From NCBI GenBank assembly GCA_002081555.1, contig MZNV01000033.1, forward strand, positions 1 to 64,000: 64,000 nucleotides of DNA. The letters run 5' to 3'. Made by a program: the position numbers and the translations under genes. The notes beneath the pieces are model-generated. The model searched no databases. It had not been told where the DNA came from and saw only the letters and a list, made by a program, of their open reading frames with translations. Positions 22,610 through 34,700 of the stretch are shown in pieces (the stretch's first letter is position 1; every line of letters begins with the position of its first letter). The DNA is from Protostelium mycophagum. Its lineage: Eukaryota > Evosea > Variosea > Protosteliida > Protosteliaceae.

Positions 22610-24028
22610 ATGGTGTCCTTTCAGTGCGAGGGTTGCGGTGATACATTCACAAAGGCAAAGGCTACAAAGCATTCCGATTCAGGAAGATGCAGAAATGCAC
22701 CCATGATCTGTGTGGATTGTATGCAACATTTCTCTGGCCCTACGCTTAAGCAACACAACGAGTGTATTTCTGAGGCACAGAAATACCAAGGAAAGTTATA
22801 TAAGGCACCAAAGGGTAAATCAGCTCCCGCCACACCCGCCCCAAAGGCTCAAGAAGCACAGAAGGAACGTGAGTGATAAGATCACGATCTTGATAATATC
22901 TGACTGAATCAGCCGCCTCTGATAAGAAGAGAAAGACCTTTGACAGCGACGATGAAGCGGTAGAGGAGGAAAAGGTATTCTTTCTTCGATCAAATCTTCG
23001 CCTTCTCATCCTGTGGAATGCATTTCGGATGTGTACAGCAGAGCTGCAGAAAACAAATAGCTCACAAGAAGATCACTCACCTCGCATAGACAACAAAAAA
23101 AAACAAGAAGGACAAGGTTGTCGAAGAGAATGATGAAGAGGAGGAAGGAATCCAGATCTTTGTGAGTACTCATTCGCCCATCATTTCACCTTTGCAGCTG
23201 CAGGCGTCAAGCACGCAGCGGCGAAGCTGCCATTTTATTTATGTACTGCGACTCTGCCGATATTTATACACTAGTATTGCTGTAGCACAAGATAAATTTT
23301 GACTTTTTTATTACAAATTTTCACTCTTCAATTTTATATAAGCACCAATTTTGACCAATTCCAGAAGAAGAAAGTATCCAAAAAAGATGAGAAAAAGGAA
23401 TCGGAAAACGGAGACGGAGAAGAAAAAGATTCGAAAAAAAACAAGAAAAAGGAAGTCGGAGAAGAGGAAGAAGAGAAAACTCCGAAAAAAAACAAGAAAA
23501 AGGAATCGGAAGACGGAGAAGAAAAAGATTCGAAAAAAAACAAGAAAAAGGAATCGGAAAACGGAGACGGAGAGGAAGAATCTGTAAAAGACGAAAAAAA
23601 GAAAAAGAAGCGAGTTGTAGAGGAGGCAGAAGAGAAATCTGGTGAGTTTGTCGACATGTACATGTACACGAACAATTATTTGTCGACGTCTTTGTACTGG
23701 GGTTGACCCCGCCACAACAAAATCACTTATAGACACAAATATTGACAAAACACAGAGGGTAACAACCACCTCGAATTCCAAGTGAAATTTCACTGGAAGA
23801 AGAACATCAAGAAAGTGTTCAAGAAGGTCAGTAACGTGATTCACGTGATTTAACGCGACTGAAACGCGGTAGGAGGACGAGAAGAAGATCAGCATGAAGA
23901 AGCTGAGATCGCATCTTGTGGACCGATTGATGGACGATATCAAAGAGGAGCTGGAAGAGTTTGTGAAAGAGAAGCTGACCGAGACTTCCTTTTTAGACAT
24001 CGACAAAAAGAAGGTGTCTCTCAAGTGA
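22610..24028 (+). CDS. LYAR: LYAR-type zinc-finger nucleolar protein
   Basis: Nucleolar protein linked to ribosome biogenesis. Exon 1 (22610-22870) encodes two C2HC LYAR fingers: FQCEGCGDTFTKAKATKHSD and CVDCMQHFSGPTLKQHNEC, with the Cys/His spacing of the family. An acidic/basic linker follows (AASDKKRKTFDSDDEAVEEE). A lysine/glutamate-rich tandem region is at 23365-23640. The conserved C-terminal domain reads NNHLEFQVKFHWKKNIKKVF (23762-23826) and KKLRSHLVDRLMDDIKEELE, ending at TGA 24026-24028. There are about six exons. The order of fingers, lysine-rich linker and C-terminal domain is exactly that of LYAR. The antisense ORF of 240 codons across this gene is only a shadow of the repeats. 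Confidence 0.9.
23365..23640 (+). repeat. Lys/Glu-rich tandem coding repeat in LYAR
   Basis: The coding repeat has imperfect units of about 15-18 codons built from SKKNKKKE and ENGDGEE or EDGEEKD. It is purine-rich (almost only A and G) and lies within one exon of LYAR. Such tracts vary in copy number between relatives. Confidence 0.75.
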
Positions 24029-24337
24029 TTCATAAATGTAGCTGCATGATGACCGTCTCATTTTCTTTCTGTCATTTGTGCGAGATCGGGAACATGTCAC
24101 ATTTAACCGCATCGTCGATTTCATAGGGCCGCTTCGTCGAAAATTGGACCAACGAGAAATCGTTTGACAGGCCCAGGGACAAAAAAGCACTTTTTCGGAG
24201 GGGCTGGCCAGCCAAAAAATATTTTGCTGTTGGTCCCCCGCCGATATTCACTCGACGATTCAAATTCGAAACAAGTTTGAAGTTTTTCCGGCTGTCAGTT
24301 GTAAAACTTGTTCCGGAGATTGCAACCAAAAGGACAA
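24029..24337. other. Intergenic spacer between LYAR and the hydroxylase gene
   Basis: This should hold the LYAR 3' region and the promoter of the next plus-strand gene. I see no ORF or repeat worth naming. Confidence 0.4.
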
Positions 24338-25523
24338 ATGAGCACGGACGCGACGACACAAGGACAACCTCTGAAGCAGCGCAGACCTCGTGCGACTTGG
24401 CATTTGAAGGATTGGCAGGAGAGGACGTTCTTTGAGAAATTGGCTTCTCTCGATCTTGGTGAGCGAAAATGTCATCAATTGAAGACTGCGACGCTCACAT
24501 CGAGAAGGACCTGAGCAGTATTGGACGACAGCGCCTGAACCTCGTAATTTCGCCCCTCCTAAACAGAGCGCATGGACATCCATAATCTTTCTTTTGATCC
24601 ACATCACGCCTGCCTTCCTTATCCAGGCCTTGTGGTACCATTTCCTGCCAGACTACAAGTATGGACCTTGATTATCACCTCATTCTGATTTTTCAGGTGG
24701 CATCCTGTGGTGGCTTGGATCTTCTACAAGACCTACCTCACCCTCTATATTCTCCGTATGATCAGACATCTGAGATTCTGGATGACCACGCACGGAACCT
24801 TGGATGAAGTGAACCGAACACGCGATGTTCCTCCTGACAACAAGGTCACCCGCCTCATCATAAGTGTCTGGATTCTTTCGGCCGTGAGGCTCACAGGTGC
24901 CACACAGCCTTTTCCTTTCCTTCAACTTACATCATGCAGGGATCATGGTGCTTGGAGGCTATGACCGAAACGAGGCACCTTCTTTCGGCTTGACTGAGGG
25001 GCTTACACCTCTGCTCATTCCAAAGATGGTTCTCTGGGCTTTGGTCATGGATTTGTTCTTTTACATTTGGCATCGTTCGGCCCACACCATCCCTGCTCTC
25101 TGGCACCTTCATTCTGGCCACCACAACACCAAATATCCTTCTCCCATCCAGGCCATTCTCGCGGATGACGTCCAAGAGGTGATTGAACGTCTCATCCAAA
25201 CCAAATTATGAATCCATGGATAGGTGATTGAGATCGCCATCGTGCCCCTCTTAGCTACGCTCGTCGTACCTTTGCATTTCTTTGAGCTGTGGGTTGTTCT
25301 CTGCACTACAATCTATGTGGAAGCAATGGGACATTCCGGGATCAGAGCTGATTGGGGACATCCCATTCTGGATCCATTCCTCAGACCTTTCAATCTCCAT
25401 CTGATCATAGAGGATCATGATCTCCACCACAGGAATGGAAAGGGAGGGCTTAACTATGGAAAACAAAGCCGTCTCTGGGACTGGCTCTTCAATTCTATTG
25501 GAGAGAGGGTGGAGTGCAAATAA
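24338..25523 (+). CDS. Fatty acid hydroxylase / sterol desaturase family enzyme
   Basis: Di-iron membrane enzyme of the ER (the superfamily of ERG3, ERG25/MSMO1 and SUR2). ATG 24338 begins a hydrophilic N-terminus (MSTDATTQGQPLKQ). Exon 2 is joined as GATCTTG|GTGAG to TCGAGAAG|GA, giving GPEQYWTTAPEPRNF. Helices follow, such as SIIFLLIHITPAFLIQALWY and LWALVMDLFFYIWH. The histidine boxes are complete: WHRSAH (25068-25085), HLHSGHHN (25108-25128) and EDHDLHHRNGKGGLNYG (25411-25460). There are about five exons with roughly 50-base introns. The stop is at 25521-25523, followed closely by AATAAA signals. The length of about 310 residues fits the family; the substrate (sterol or sphingoid base) is undecided. 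The gene is convergent with the giant receptor gene. Confidence 0.9.
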
Positions 25524-25563
25524 ATGTGAACAATAAATACTTGGATATTCGTCTTCATATTAA

Positions 25564-25677
25564 CGGGAAGGGGTCCGCTATTCGGCAAGAATCTGTAGAA
25601 TCGCGTTAAGCAACGTGAGCTCTTACCGTGATTCCTTTTTTTAACGTGATTCTGCCCAATTAGCGGACCCTTCCGGG
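25564..25677. repeat. Foldback element between convergent genes
   Basis: The outer arms are 25564-25592 (CGGGAAGGGGTCCGCTATTC on) and the near-reverse-complement 25650-25677 (ending TAGCGGACCCTTCCGGG), pairing at about 25 of 29 positions with small bulges. An inner pair, AGAATCGCGTTAA (25597-25609) with TTAACGTGATTCT (25641-25653), can form a competing stem. It lies in the 185 bases between the stop codons of the hydroxylase and the giant receptor. It may be a tiny non-autonomous foldback element or a bidirectional terminator. Confidence 0.65.
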
Positions 25678-25708
25678 CGACAAATTGCAAATCGGAGGAA
25701 CCAATTCT

Positions 25709-28700
25709 TTATTTCTTGGGGGATTTGGGTGATGATGTGTTTCCATACATGTTCAGAGTCTCGTAATGCATCTCCACCATCTCTTCTTCATTGTCAGAGA
25801 GATCATCCATGACGAAACCCTCTCTAATTAGGACTGATGTCGGTATGGCGCATTTGAGGTACTGATCGATCTCTACGAAAGTGGGACGATCTTGGGGATC
25901 AGCCTTCCAGCATCGAGTCATGATGTACACCAGCCCTTCGGGCATGTCTGGGTAAATAAGAGGTCTGAGGGCTCCAGAGGCCACAGCAATGGCGGCATTG
26001 ACAGGTGTCAGGCCAGGGTATAGATCTTTCTGGGACAAGATCTCCCACATGGTGATACCAAAGGAGAAGACATCTGACTTTTCAGAGAACCGTTTGTCCA
26101 AGATAGCTTCAGGAGCCATCCACTTGAGGGGTCCAATATCTTCAACTGCTTGTCCTCCGATAGCTGCGTTCTCCGTCTCTCTCGACATACCAAAGTCGGT
26201 GACCTTGGCGTCCATACCGGCAGATAAAAGAACCTAATTTGGGTAAGAACCAACAGAAAATCGTTGTATTTCTCTCACGTTTCTGGCTGCGAGATCTCTG
26301 TGGACAATATTTTCGGTGGAGAGATGGATCATTCCGTGACAAATATCAACAATAAATTTGTATTTATCTTCCCAAGTGATATCCTGCCAAGGATAAGACT
26401 CTCGTATGAGAAAGATGAATACTCACCAAACACTCTTGCAGGTAAGTATGAAGACTTCCGTTGGGACAGAACTCCATCACGAGAGATAATGGCTGGTTGG
26501 GTACAGTGATACCTAAGAACAAAGCTACGTTTGGATGTGGTCTGAGGCGTTGGACGATAGACACTTCTCTTAAGAATTCCTCCAACTGTTGTTGAGTGAT
26601 GGATTCCATATTGAGAAGCTGCTTGACAGCCACAGGAACGGCACGCCAAGAGGCTTTGTAGACGATTCCAAAAGCACCACGTCCAATCTGTGACATGTCC
26701 TTTAGGTCGTTCCAGTCGATGACTACGTTTCTACTAGCATCAAATGTGTAGTTGATAGTAGTTGTGCTGTCTGGTTGAATTTGTAGCTTCTTGTTGCGGT
26801 TTCGTTTGTATAGAATCATGATCACCACGACAGCAATCACCAATGCTCCACCGACTCCACCGATTGCAAAGGGCAAAATGTTCTTGGAGTTTTCAGACGT
26901 AGTCACGATATTCTGAGCGTTCGTTTGCTGCACAATGTTCAGTGGTGGTGAGGACGGGCAAGTGAAGGTTCCATTAACCAGCTGTCCAGTTCCGTAAGGA
27001 CATGAGAGCCCATAATCTTTAGGATCTGAATTGGCAGTGAATGTCACATAAGATCCGTTGTTTAAGAAGATAGTGTTATTGTTCAACTCCACCGTTCCGA
27101 TCAGGACCTGTTTGTGTCAAGGTACAGATGATGAAGATTGTCACTCACAGATGCAGGGATCATGACAGCAAAGGCACTTCCACGGGCAGATATACCATCA
27201 TAGAAGTTCAAATCGTCTACGCTTGCCATACCAAACAATGCGAATCCTGCACCATATCCGGCCTTATTTGCAGTGAAGTTAGAGTTGATCACCTGTCATC
27301 TGTGAGTGTACATAGATGACTAATCTTTACCTTGGCAGGAAGTGAATAATTGGATGGAGGGTTGACAAGGGAGAAGCCTCCACCATAAGTGATGGCAGTG
27401 TTGTTCACAAAGTTACAGTTGGCAAAAGAGGCGGGGAGAGATGCGGCACGTTTCTCAACGTTGCTGCCACTCTCTTCACGCTTGGATGTAGATGATGCCT
27501 GCTGTGATACTTGCAGGAAGACTGCACCTCCCTGTTGGGCTGTGCTGGAAGTGAAATTCGTGTTGACTGCAACCAGAGTGCTCAAAGAGTCTGCGGAGAA
27601 AGACCCTCCATTTTGAACAGCAGAATTGCTGTCAAAAGAAGAATTATTGATAGAGATTGGCGTTCCTGCAGACTTTCAGTCAAGAGGGATGAAATTGAAT
27701 AAAAATCTCACTTGATCCCAAGTAGAATCCACCACCATTCTGTGCCGAGTTACTCGTATAGTTGGTTCCACTCAATGATATTTCTCCGATGATGGCACCA
27801 ATATGCCATGCTCCTCCAGTAACAGAGGCTGTATTGTTGTTGTAGGAGGAATTAGTGTCCGACAGAGTCTGTATGGCCTGGCTAGTCAGCATTCCTCCAT
27901 CAATGTACAGAAATCCTCCTGAAGAGGCAACGTTGTCGTCTCCTCAACAGCCATCAAAAGCAATTTCATTAACTGTTCCATAAGCTGCTTGCAGGTACAC
28001 GGCTCCTCCTTGTCCTCCACTGTTATTTTGGAATGATGTGGATGATACAAGTAGGTTGGTGATTGTTCCTGTGTTCCATCAATCAAAAAGCTGACATGTC
28101 ATCGACTTACCAGTGATGTAGAACCCTCCACCGTTACCCGAGGAAGCATAATTGTGGTTCACAGTTGTGGAGATAACAGACAGCGTCTCGAGTGAGGAAG
28201 ACGATTCTAAGACGAATGCACCTGCTTGAGAACCATAGTTGTAAGATATATCCGATTTGGATACCGACAAGATGCCCATTGATCCACCAATATCTACAGC
28301 TCCACCTGCGGTGTGTGCAGAATTATAAGTCCATGAGCAATCACTGCTGACCACAGCTGCTATAGCACCAGTCGTGTACAAAAAGCCTCCATTCGAAGCT
28401 GAGTTCCCTGTTGCGATGACGGAGTTTGCATTGTATGTTACTTGTTGGTTGATACCATTGATGTACAAAGCTCCTCCTAAAGTGAATCAGCATTATCGTC
28501 AGAATTTGAGACAGTCACTACCTTCACTCTGACTGCTGAAATCAGAGCCAATACCAGCATTATTGGTGAAAGATACACGCGTGTGATTCACCATGATAGG
28601 TGTGCTGGAAGTGGAAGATAGATATACTGCTCCTCCCTGCTTGGCAGTGTTTCTGTCGAAAGTAACATCTCCACAATAGTGTGATTGTGGGAGCTCAGTA

Positions 28701-31700
28701 ATAGCTATGGCCCCACCTGACAGTAGCACCTGGTTTCCAGAGAAACTGGTGCCGCTGATATTGATGGCTAATGCCTGCTTAGCAGGCGATCCGAAATAGA
28801 TCGCACCACCGAAGGAACCTGCTTGGTTATTGTTGTAAACTCCACCGCTGATGCTGAAGTTCAACAGAGGTCCCTCTATCGCAATGGCACCACCATTACC
28901 GTTTCTGTCATTGTTCAGGATTTTCCTGAAGACTGGGAAGAAACTTACTGGGCGGTGTTACCATTGGCAGTAACTCCTTGAGCGGTAAAGGAAGAGACAG
29001 TAGCAGTAGGATCAGAGAAGAAGGCTCCTCCGTCGTTTTGTTTAGCTACGTTAGAGGTCAAGCCTACTGATTTCATAATGATAGAGGATGACACTGTTCC
29101 TGGAGCGATGTAAATGCCTCCACCCTAAATTACGTCAGTGTTAGCTCGAAATCACATCACTTGCCCTCGAGGCAGAGTTACTGTTGATATTCGTGGACTG
29201 TATCGATGCGATAGCAGACGAGGCAATGGAGAGAGCACCACCATAACCCGCAATATTGCTGTTGTAGGATCCTCCATTAATGGAAAGAGTTCCTATGTAA
29301 TTACCAGCGACCGAAATAGCACCACCTCTGAATCTACATTGTGTGAATTTCGGTGATGAATAGTTTCTCCTCACCCTGCAGAGTTACTCTGGGAATTGGA
29401 ATCAAATAGATCGATAGAAGATGCGTTGATGTTGAGCGACACAGCACCTCCACTGTTACGAGCTGTATTAGAAGTGAAGGTCGTAGTTGTGAAAGTCAAA
29501 TTCTGTGTAATGGGGCCATACAGATAAATTGCTCCTCCTTCGAAGGCTCCAGTATTTTTGATGAAACTACGTGATGTGAGTGTTGAAATCTAAATAAGGC
29601 TTCACCTTGAATTGAAGAAGTCAACGTGTTCTACTGCTGTGAAGAGACCACAGATGGCACCACCATAACCGGTGTTGGCTTGGTTGCTTGTAAACTGCGA
29701 TGCTGAAATGTAAATTCCAGTGGCCACAGAAGGCAAAAAGATCGCAGCTGCGCTTGTTCCCTTATTACCATTGAAGAGGCATTTTCTGCAGAAGTTTAAG
29801 AATAAATTATAAACACAAGACTCACGAGAAGTTAAGGTTGTTAAATACAGTTCCGGGCTCAAAGTACACAGCACCTCCATTGGATGACGCTTGATTCGAG
29901 GTGAAGTTTGTCCTCAAAATCTGGAAAATACCATGGTCACCAGACCAGTCGAGCGCACCACCGGAGCTTGCTGAATTGGATGTGAAAGAGGTATCGGTGA
30001 CGGAGCCAGAGAGTATGGCACCTTGAATGGATACACCTCCTCCGTTTCCGGTGGCAACGTTGGATGAAAATACACAAAGGGCGGTACTCAATGATCCTAT
30101 GTCACCAGATACACTGATCAGGATGGCTCCTCCGTTGCCGACTCCGTGGTTGTTTGTGAACATGCACTGCGAGAAAGAGAGAGTGGTGATGTTGGCTGCT
30201 TCTATTGTGAGGGCACGTCCATTCAAATTATTTGCAAAGGTATTGTTGACAAAAGAGATGACATTTGTTGATACGGCGGTCATCTCAACGGCATCTGATT
30301 TCAATTAGTTCCTGTTGACTGTACATGAGATAATAACTCACCAGCGTTACTGTCAGAGAAAGTAGAACCGGTGACACTCAATGTACCAGTGATATTGGAG
30401 AGTAAGAGGGCCTGATTATAGAAGCTTGAAGACCCAGACACGGCAGTGTTTATGATGGTGACATTCACAGCGGAATTAATCTATAATTGATCAGAATTCA
30501 ATTCAAAATAAATAGAGATATCACCTCTATTGGGTTGATGGCTTGAGGCGAAATGAATGTGACACTGGTGAGCAAAACAGAAGCAGTGTTATTGATGAAG
30601 AAGGAGCTGGTACCGCTGTTGATCGTCGTTCCAGCCACCACTAAACCACCAGCATTCAAAATACTAGCAGATAAGGTTCCAAATGCATTCACGCCCGCAA
30701 TAGATACAGAAGCGGTGTTGGCAGTTATGATGGAGGTAGTAGAGGCGGCAGATGAGTTGAGAGATGCGACAGAGAAAGCAGTGCCACCGTTAGAAGTGAT
30801 AGTGGATCCTCCATTGACATTCAGTCCCACGATAGTGGCTCTGCCTCCATTCAATTTGAGAGCACTGTTTCCGTATGTGGTAGTGTTAATGAAGCTTGAT
30901 GAGATGCCAGAAGTAACAGCCAAAGAGGCACCATTCAATGATGTTCCTGTGGAGGACAATGTGGTGAGATTGGCCAATTTCACGTTAGCGAGATTAGATA
31001 ATGTGAGACCTTGTTTCATATAAGTGGGGAATCATCTTTTCAATTCTTACCAGTCAAGGTGATGTTGTAGATATTGTTTGCGTTGAGAGTACCGCCATTA
31101 ATCACGGTTCCGTTTATGCCCATTAATCCCAAACCATTGATCGTAGTGGACTCACTATTAAGGTTTGTAGATGAGATGAGCAATGAACCATTTCCATTCA
31201 GAGAAAGACTTCCAGCATTGAGTGTGCTTCCAGTCATAACTGTACTTGGTACATTATTGAGGAGCAATTGACTGGCAGCAGCAAATGTAGAGCTAGCAAG
31301 ATTCACAGACAAGCAGGCGTCGACCTGAATGTTTGATTTTCCGGCTACCACGTTATTTGCGCTAAAGCTGAGACATCCAGAAGAATTGATATTGATACCA
31401 GAGGGATAGGATCCTATTAATATAAGGTCAAGTACTTATTTTTAAGAGACATACCAGAAAGAGAGATGGAGGTGGGTCCAGAAGTGGCAAAGGAAAGAGG
31501 GAGAGATCCAGAGGCACCAAGAGATTGCACAGAAGTCACGTTGTTCAGGCTTAAGCTTCCTGGCGCAACAGTTTGGATAGAAGAAATGATGACATTAGCC
31601 GTATTAGAAATGGTGGTCTGAATCGATAAGTATGATATAAAGGTGATGAAAAGTCCTCACCCAGGAATCAAGTGTGCCAGAGAGAGTAAGCAGTGAAGAA

Positions 31701-34700
31701 TTGTTTACATTCACGGTGCCAGTTGTGGAAAGTCCAGACAAATAAACATTCTGTATATTGTTGAAGTTGACATTGGATCCTACACTAGAAGACAGTCCAG
31801 TCACATTTGCTGAAATGACACCAGACACATCAAACGAGCTTCCGGTGACAGACGAAGATTGGATTGCGAGCGATGTCACGTTGTTGCAGTTCAGGTCTCG
31901 TTCAATTGTAGATCCGACAATGTTGACACCGGTAATGTTGTTCAGTTGAATGTTTGCGTTGGAATCCAGCACAACGTTAGATAGTGTGACATTCTGCAAA
32001 AGGTAAAAATATTGTTGATGAAAAAAGATTGATTAATACCTGTGCGTTGACAACAGATACAGAACTGCCGCTGCCAAGGTTGTTGGACAAGACGACAGAT
32101 GGTGTATTTGAGATTGCAATGTTCTGACCTCCCATTACGCTGTTAATGGTTGCGATATTACTGCTGTTGATGGTGACATTCAGAGGCGATGTGTTGGTCA
32201 CGCCTGAAAGAGTGACTGAGCCAACACCATTATAGGTAATAATGCCTTGTCCATTGGTATTGATAGCCCCACTCAACGCGGCGCTGTAGCCTCCTTGTGT
32301 GACAACAGTCAAAGCACCGTTCACAGTGATGCCTGCCAGACTGCTGCTGGCGACATTGTTTAACGAGATTGTACCGTTGTTGCCCAAGTTCAATCCGCTA
32401 ACAATAACACTGTTTGCAGAGTTGAAACCAGCAGTGATGTTTCCAGTATTGCTCTGCAGAGATACACCGGTCAAACTGAAGCAATCAGATAAAAGTGAAA
32501 TAGATCAGAAATATGTCACCTGACGGCACCAGAATTAGTAGCGTTAATGCTAACTGTGCCATCGGCAACCAAGCTAACTTGGTTTAGGGTCAAGCTGGAG
32601 CTTCCTGAAACGCTCATGGCTGCCGATGAACCGCTTCCAGCAATGGCTGTGGTAATGATATTGTTTACAGAAACTGTTGAATACCCAGTGATATTAAGAG
32701 AATCGGTTCCGCTGCGCAGAACTGAATTAGAGAGAGAGAGGCTATTTCCTCCGTTGGCGTTCAGCGTGAAGTTGCCAGTGGCATCTATCTTGTTGATAAC
32801 CACAGTTGCCACAGAATTCAGGTTGATTACAGTGGAGCTGTTGAATGTTGCGCCGTTCAAAGTGAAATTGGCTGTCTGAGAAGCAGAAATCACTGTGTTC
32901 ACACCAGAGATGCTAGACAAATTCACACCGCTTCCATTGTTGATGGCAAAAGATGATCCTAATAATATCAATATATATGATAGCAACACTTCAACTTACC
33001 AGAGAGGGATGTTCCACTGAGGATAGCATCACCATTATTAACAACAACAGTCGCGTTCATCAACTGAGTGTTGGTAAGGTCCGTAGTTCCGTCATTGTTG
33101 AAGGTCAAGAAACCAAGAAGAGTTCCACTGGTCTGCACAGAAGTAGCTCCAGAAACAGTGACAGATCCGCCCACAGCGTTCACATCATTCAAACTGACAT
33201 TGGGTGTGTTTTGAACTGTCAAAGACGATCCAGAGTTGATGTGCATGTTGGAAACGGTGGTTGTATTGCCTCCAAAGATATTGACTTGGCTGTTGTTTGT
33301 TGCAGTCACGTTGGAAAGACTGGATGCCCCAACAGAAGATAAAGTCAGATTTGAGCCTGCAGAGAAATTTCCGTTCTGTAAAGTAGCAGTATTTCCGTAA
33401 GTAATTGAAAAGGATGAGCTTCCAGAAGCGGTGATTCCAGAAATAATTGTAGTTGTCGAATTGATTACTGATCCAGTCGCCCCCGATGTCAAAGTGATGC
33501 CGCTCAAATTGGTGTAATTGCTATTGGTAATAGCAAAGGAACCACCAGACACTGTCACTGAGGATATGATCGTGGAATTGATATTATTGAAGGTGGCTTG
33601 TCCAGTAGTGTTGAGACCATTGGCGTTCACAGTGGTAACATTTTGCACAGACAAATTGAAGCTTCCACCAGACGAGATCCCGTTCAGTGTCGCACTGTTG
33701 CTATTTGTGATAGAGACTGACGTCTGAGAGTTACCAAAGTTAACATTCGTGAGAGCGACACTGTTGTCATTATTCAAGGTGATGTTTGTGCTTCCACCGG
33801 TGAAGCTGCTATTGGCAATACTGACAGATGAGCTGGTGCCGGTGATGACTGTGCTACCTCTAGAGGCTGTAATACCAGTAATGGTGCCAGAACCAATGCC
33901 GGATAACTGAATGTTGGTACTCGTGTTGGTCAATGAGATGGTCGAGGCTGTTACGGTGGTGATGTTAGAGAATACCAGACTGAGAGCACCTCCCTGGGCA
34001 GTGATTCCGTTGACTGCAGCTGACCCGAGATTATCTAGAAGAATGCTGGCGTTTGTGCCCTGCGGAACGACATTGATGTTATTCAAATTTGCTTGTATGC
34101 CACCGTTTACATCCAAGTGACCATTGTTTCCGATATTTCCTCCAAGGTTGATGACAGCTTGAGTAGAATTGATACTGAGCGTAGAATTATTGATCGTTAA
34201 CGCAGACAAGTTGATTGTTGTGGGTCCTCGGATATTGACCTCAGCATCAGTCACGTTGTTCAGCGTGAGTCCTGGAGAGTTGACGGTTGGGACGTTGTTG
34301 CCAGAAACGATCAGACTACCAGAATTTTGCACCACAAGAGGTCCAAGATTTACAGTACTGACATTTGATAGGCTTATGGGGTGGTTTCCAGCTGATTATG
34401 ATCAGAATTTTATTTGAAAATAATATCACATTACCTTTCATTGAGCCTGAGATCGTGAGGGTCGTAACGTTCACTGCGGAGAATACAGTGTCATTATTTG
34501 CCTTGATATTAATGTTGGAACTGTTGACATTGGAGAGGCTAACGTTGAGAGGAGCCGAAGTGACAACTCCGGTCATCTTCACCACAGTAACATTATTGAT
34601 TGCTATGGTTGTGGGTGCGTTGATGTTGTCGTTACTGAAATAAACTGCACTTCCTTGGTTGATGGAGATTGTTGTATTCGGGATCATAAAGGTACAATTG

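Noticed and set aside
23311-24033. Minus-strand ORF of 240 codons
   Set aside because: It is the complement of LYAR's lysine/glutamate repeats and gives only Phe/Ser/Leu runs.
25709-30304. Model in which the kinase is a separate, smaller gene
   Set aside because: No signal peptide exon or promoter-like gap is seen near 30.3-30.5 kb, and the intron style and frame continue upstream. It is kept only as a fallback.
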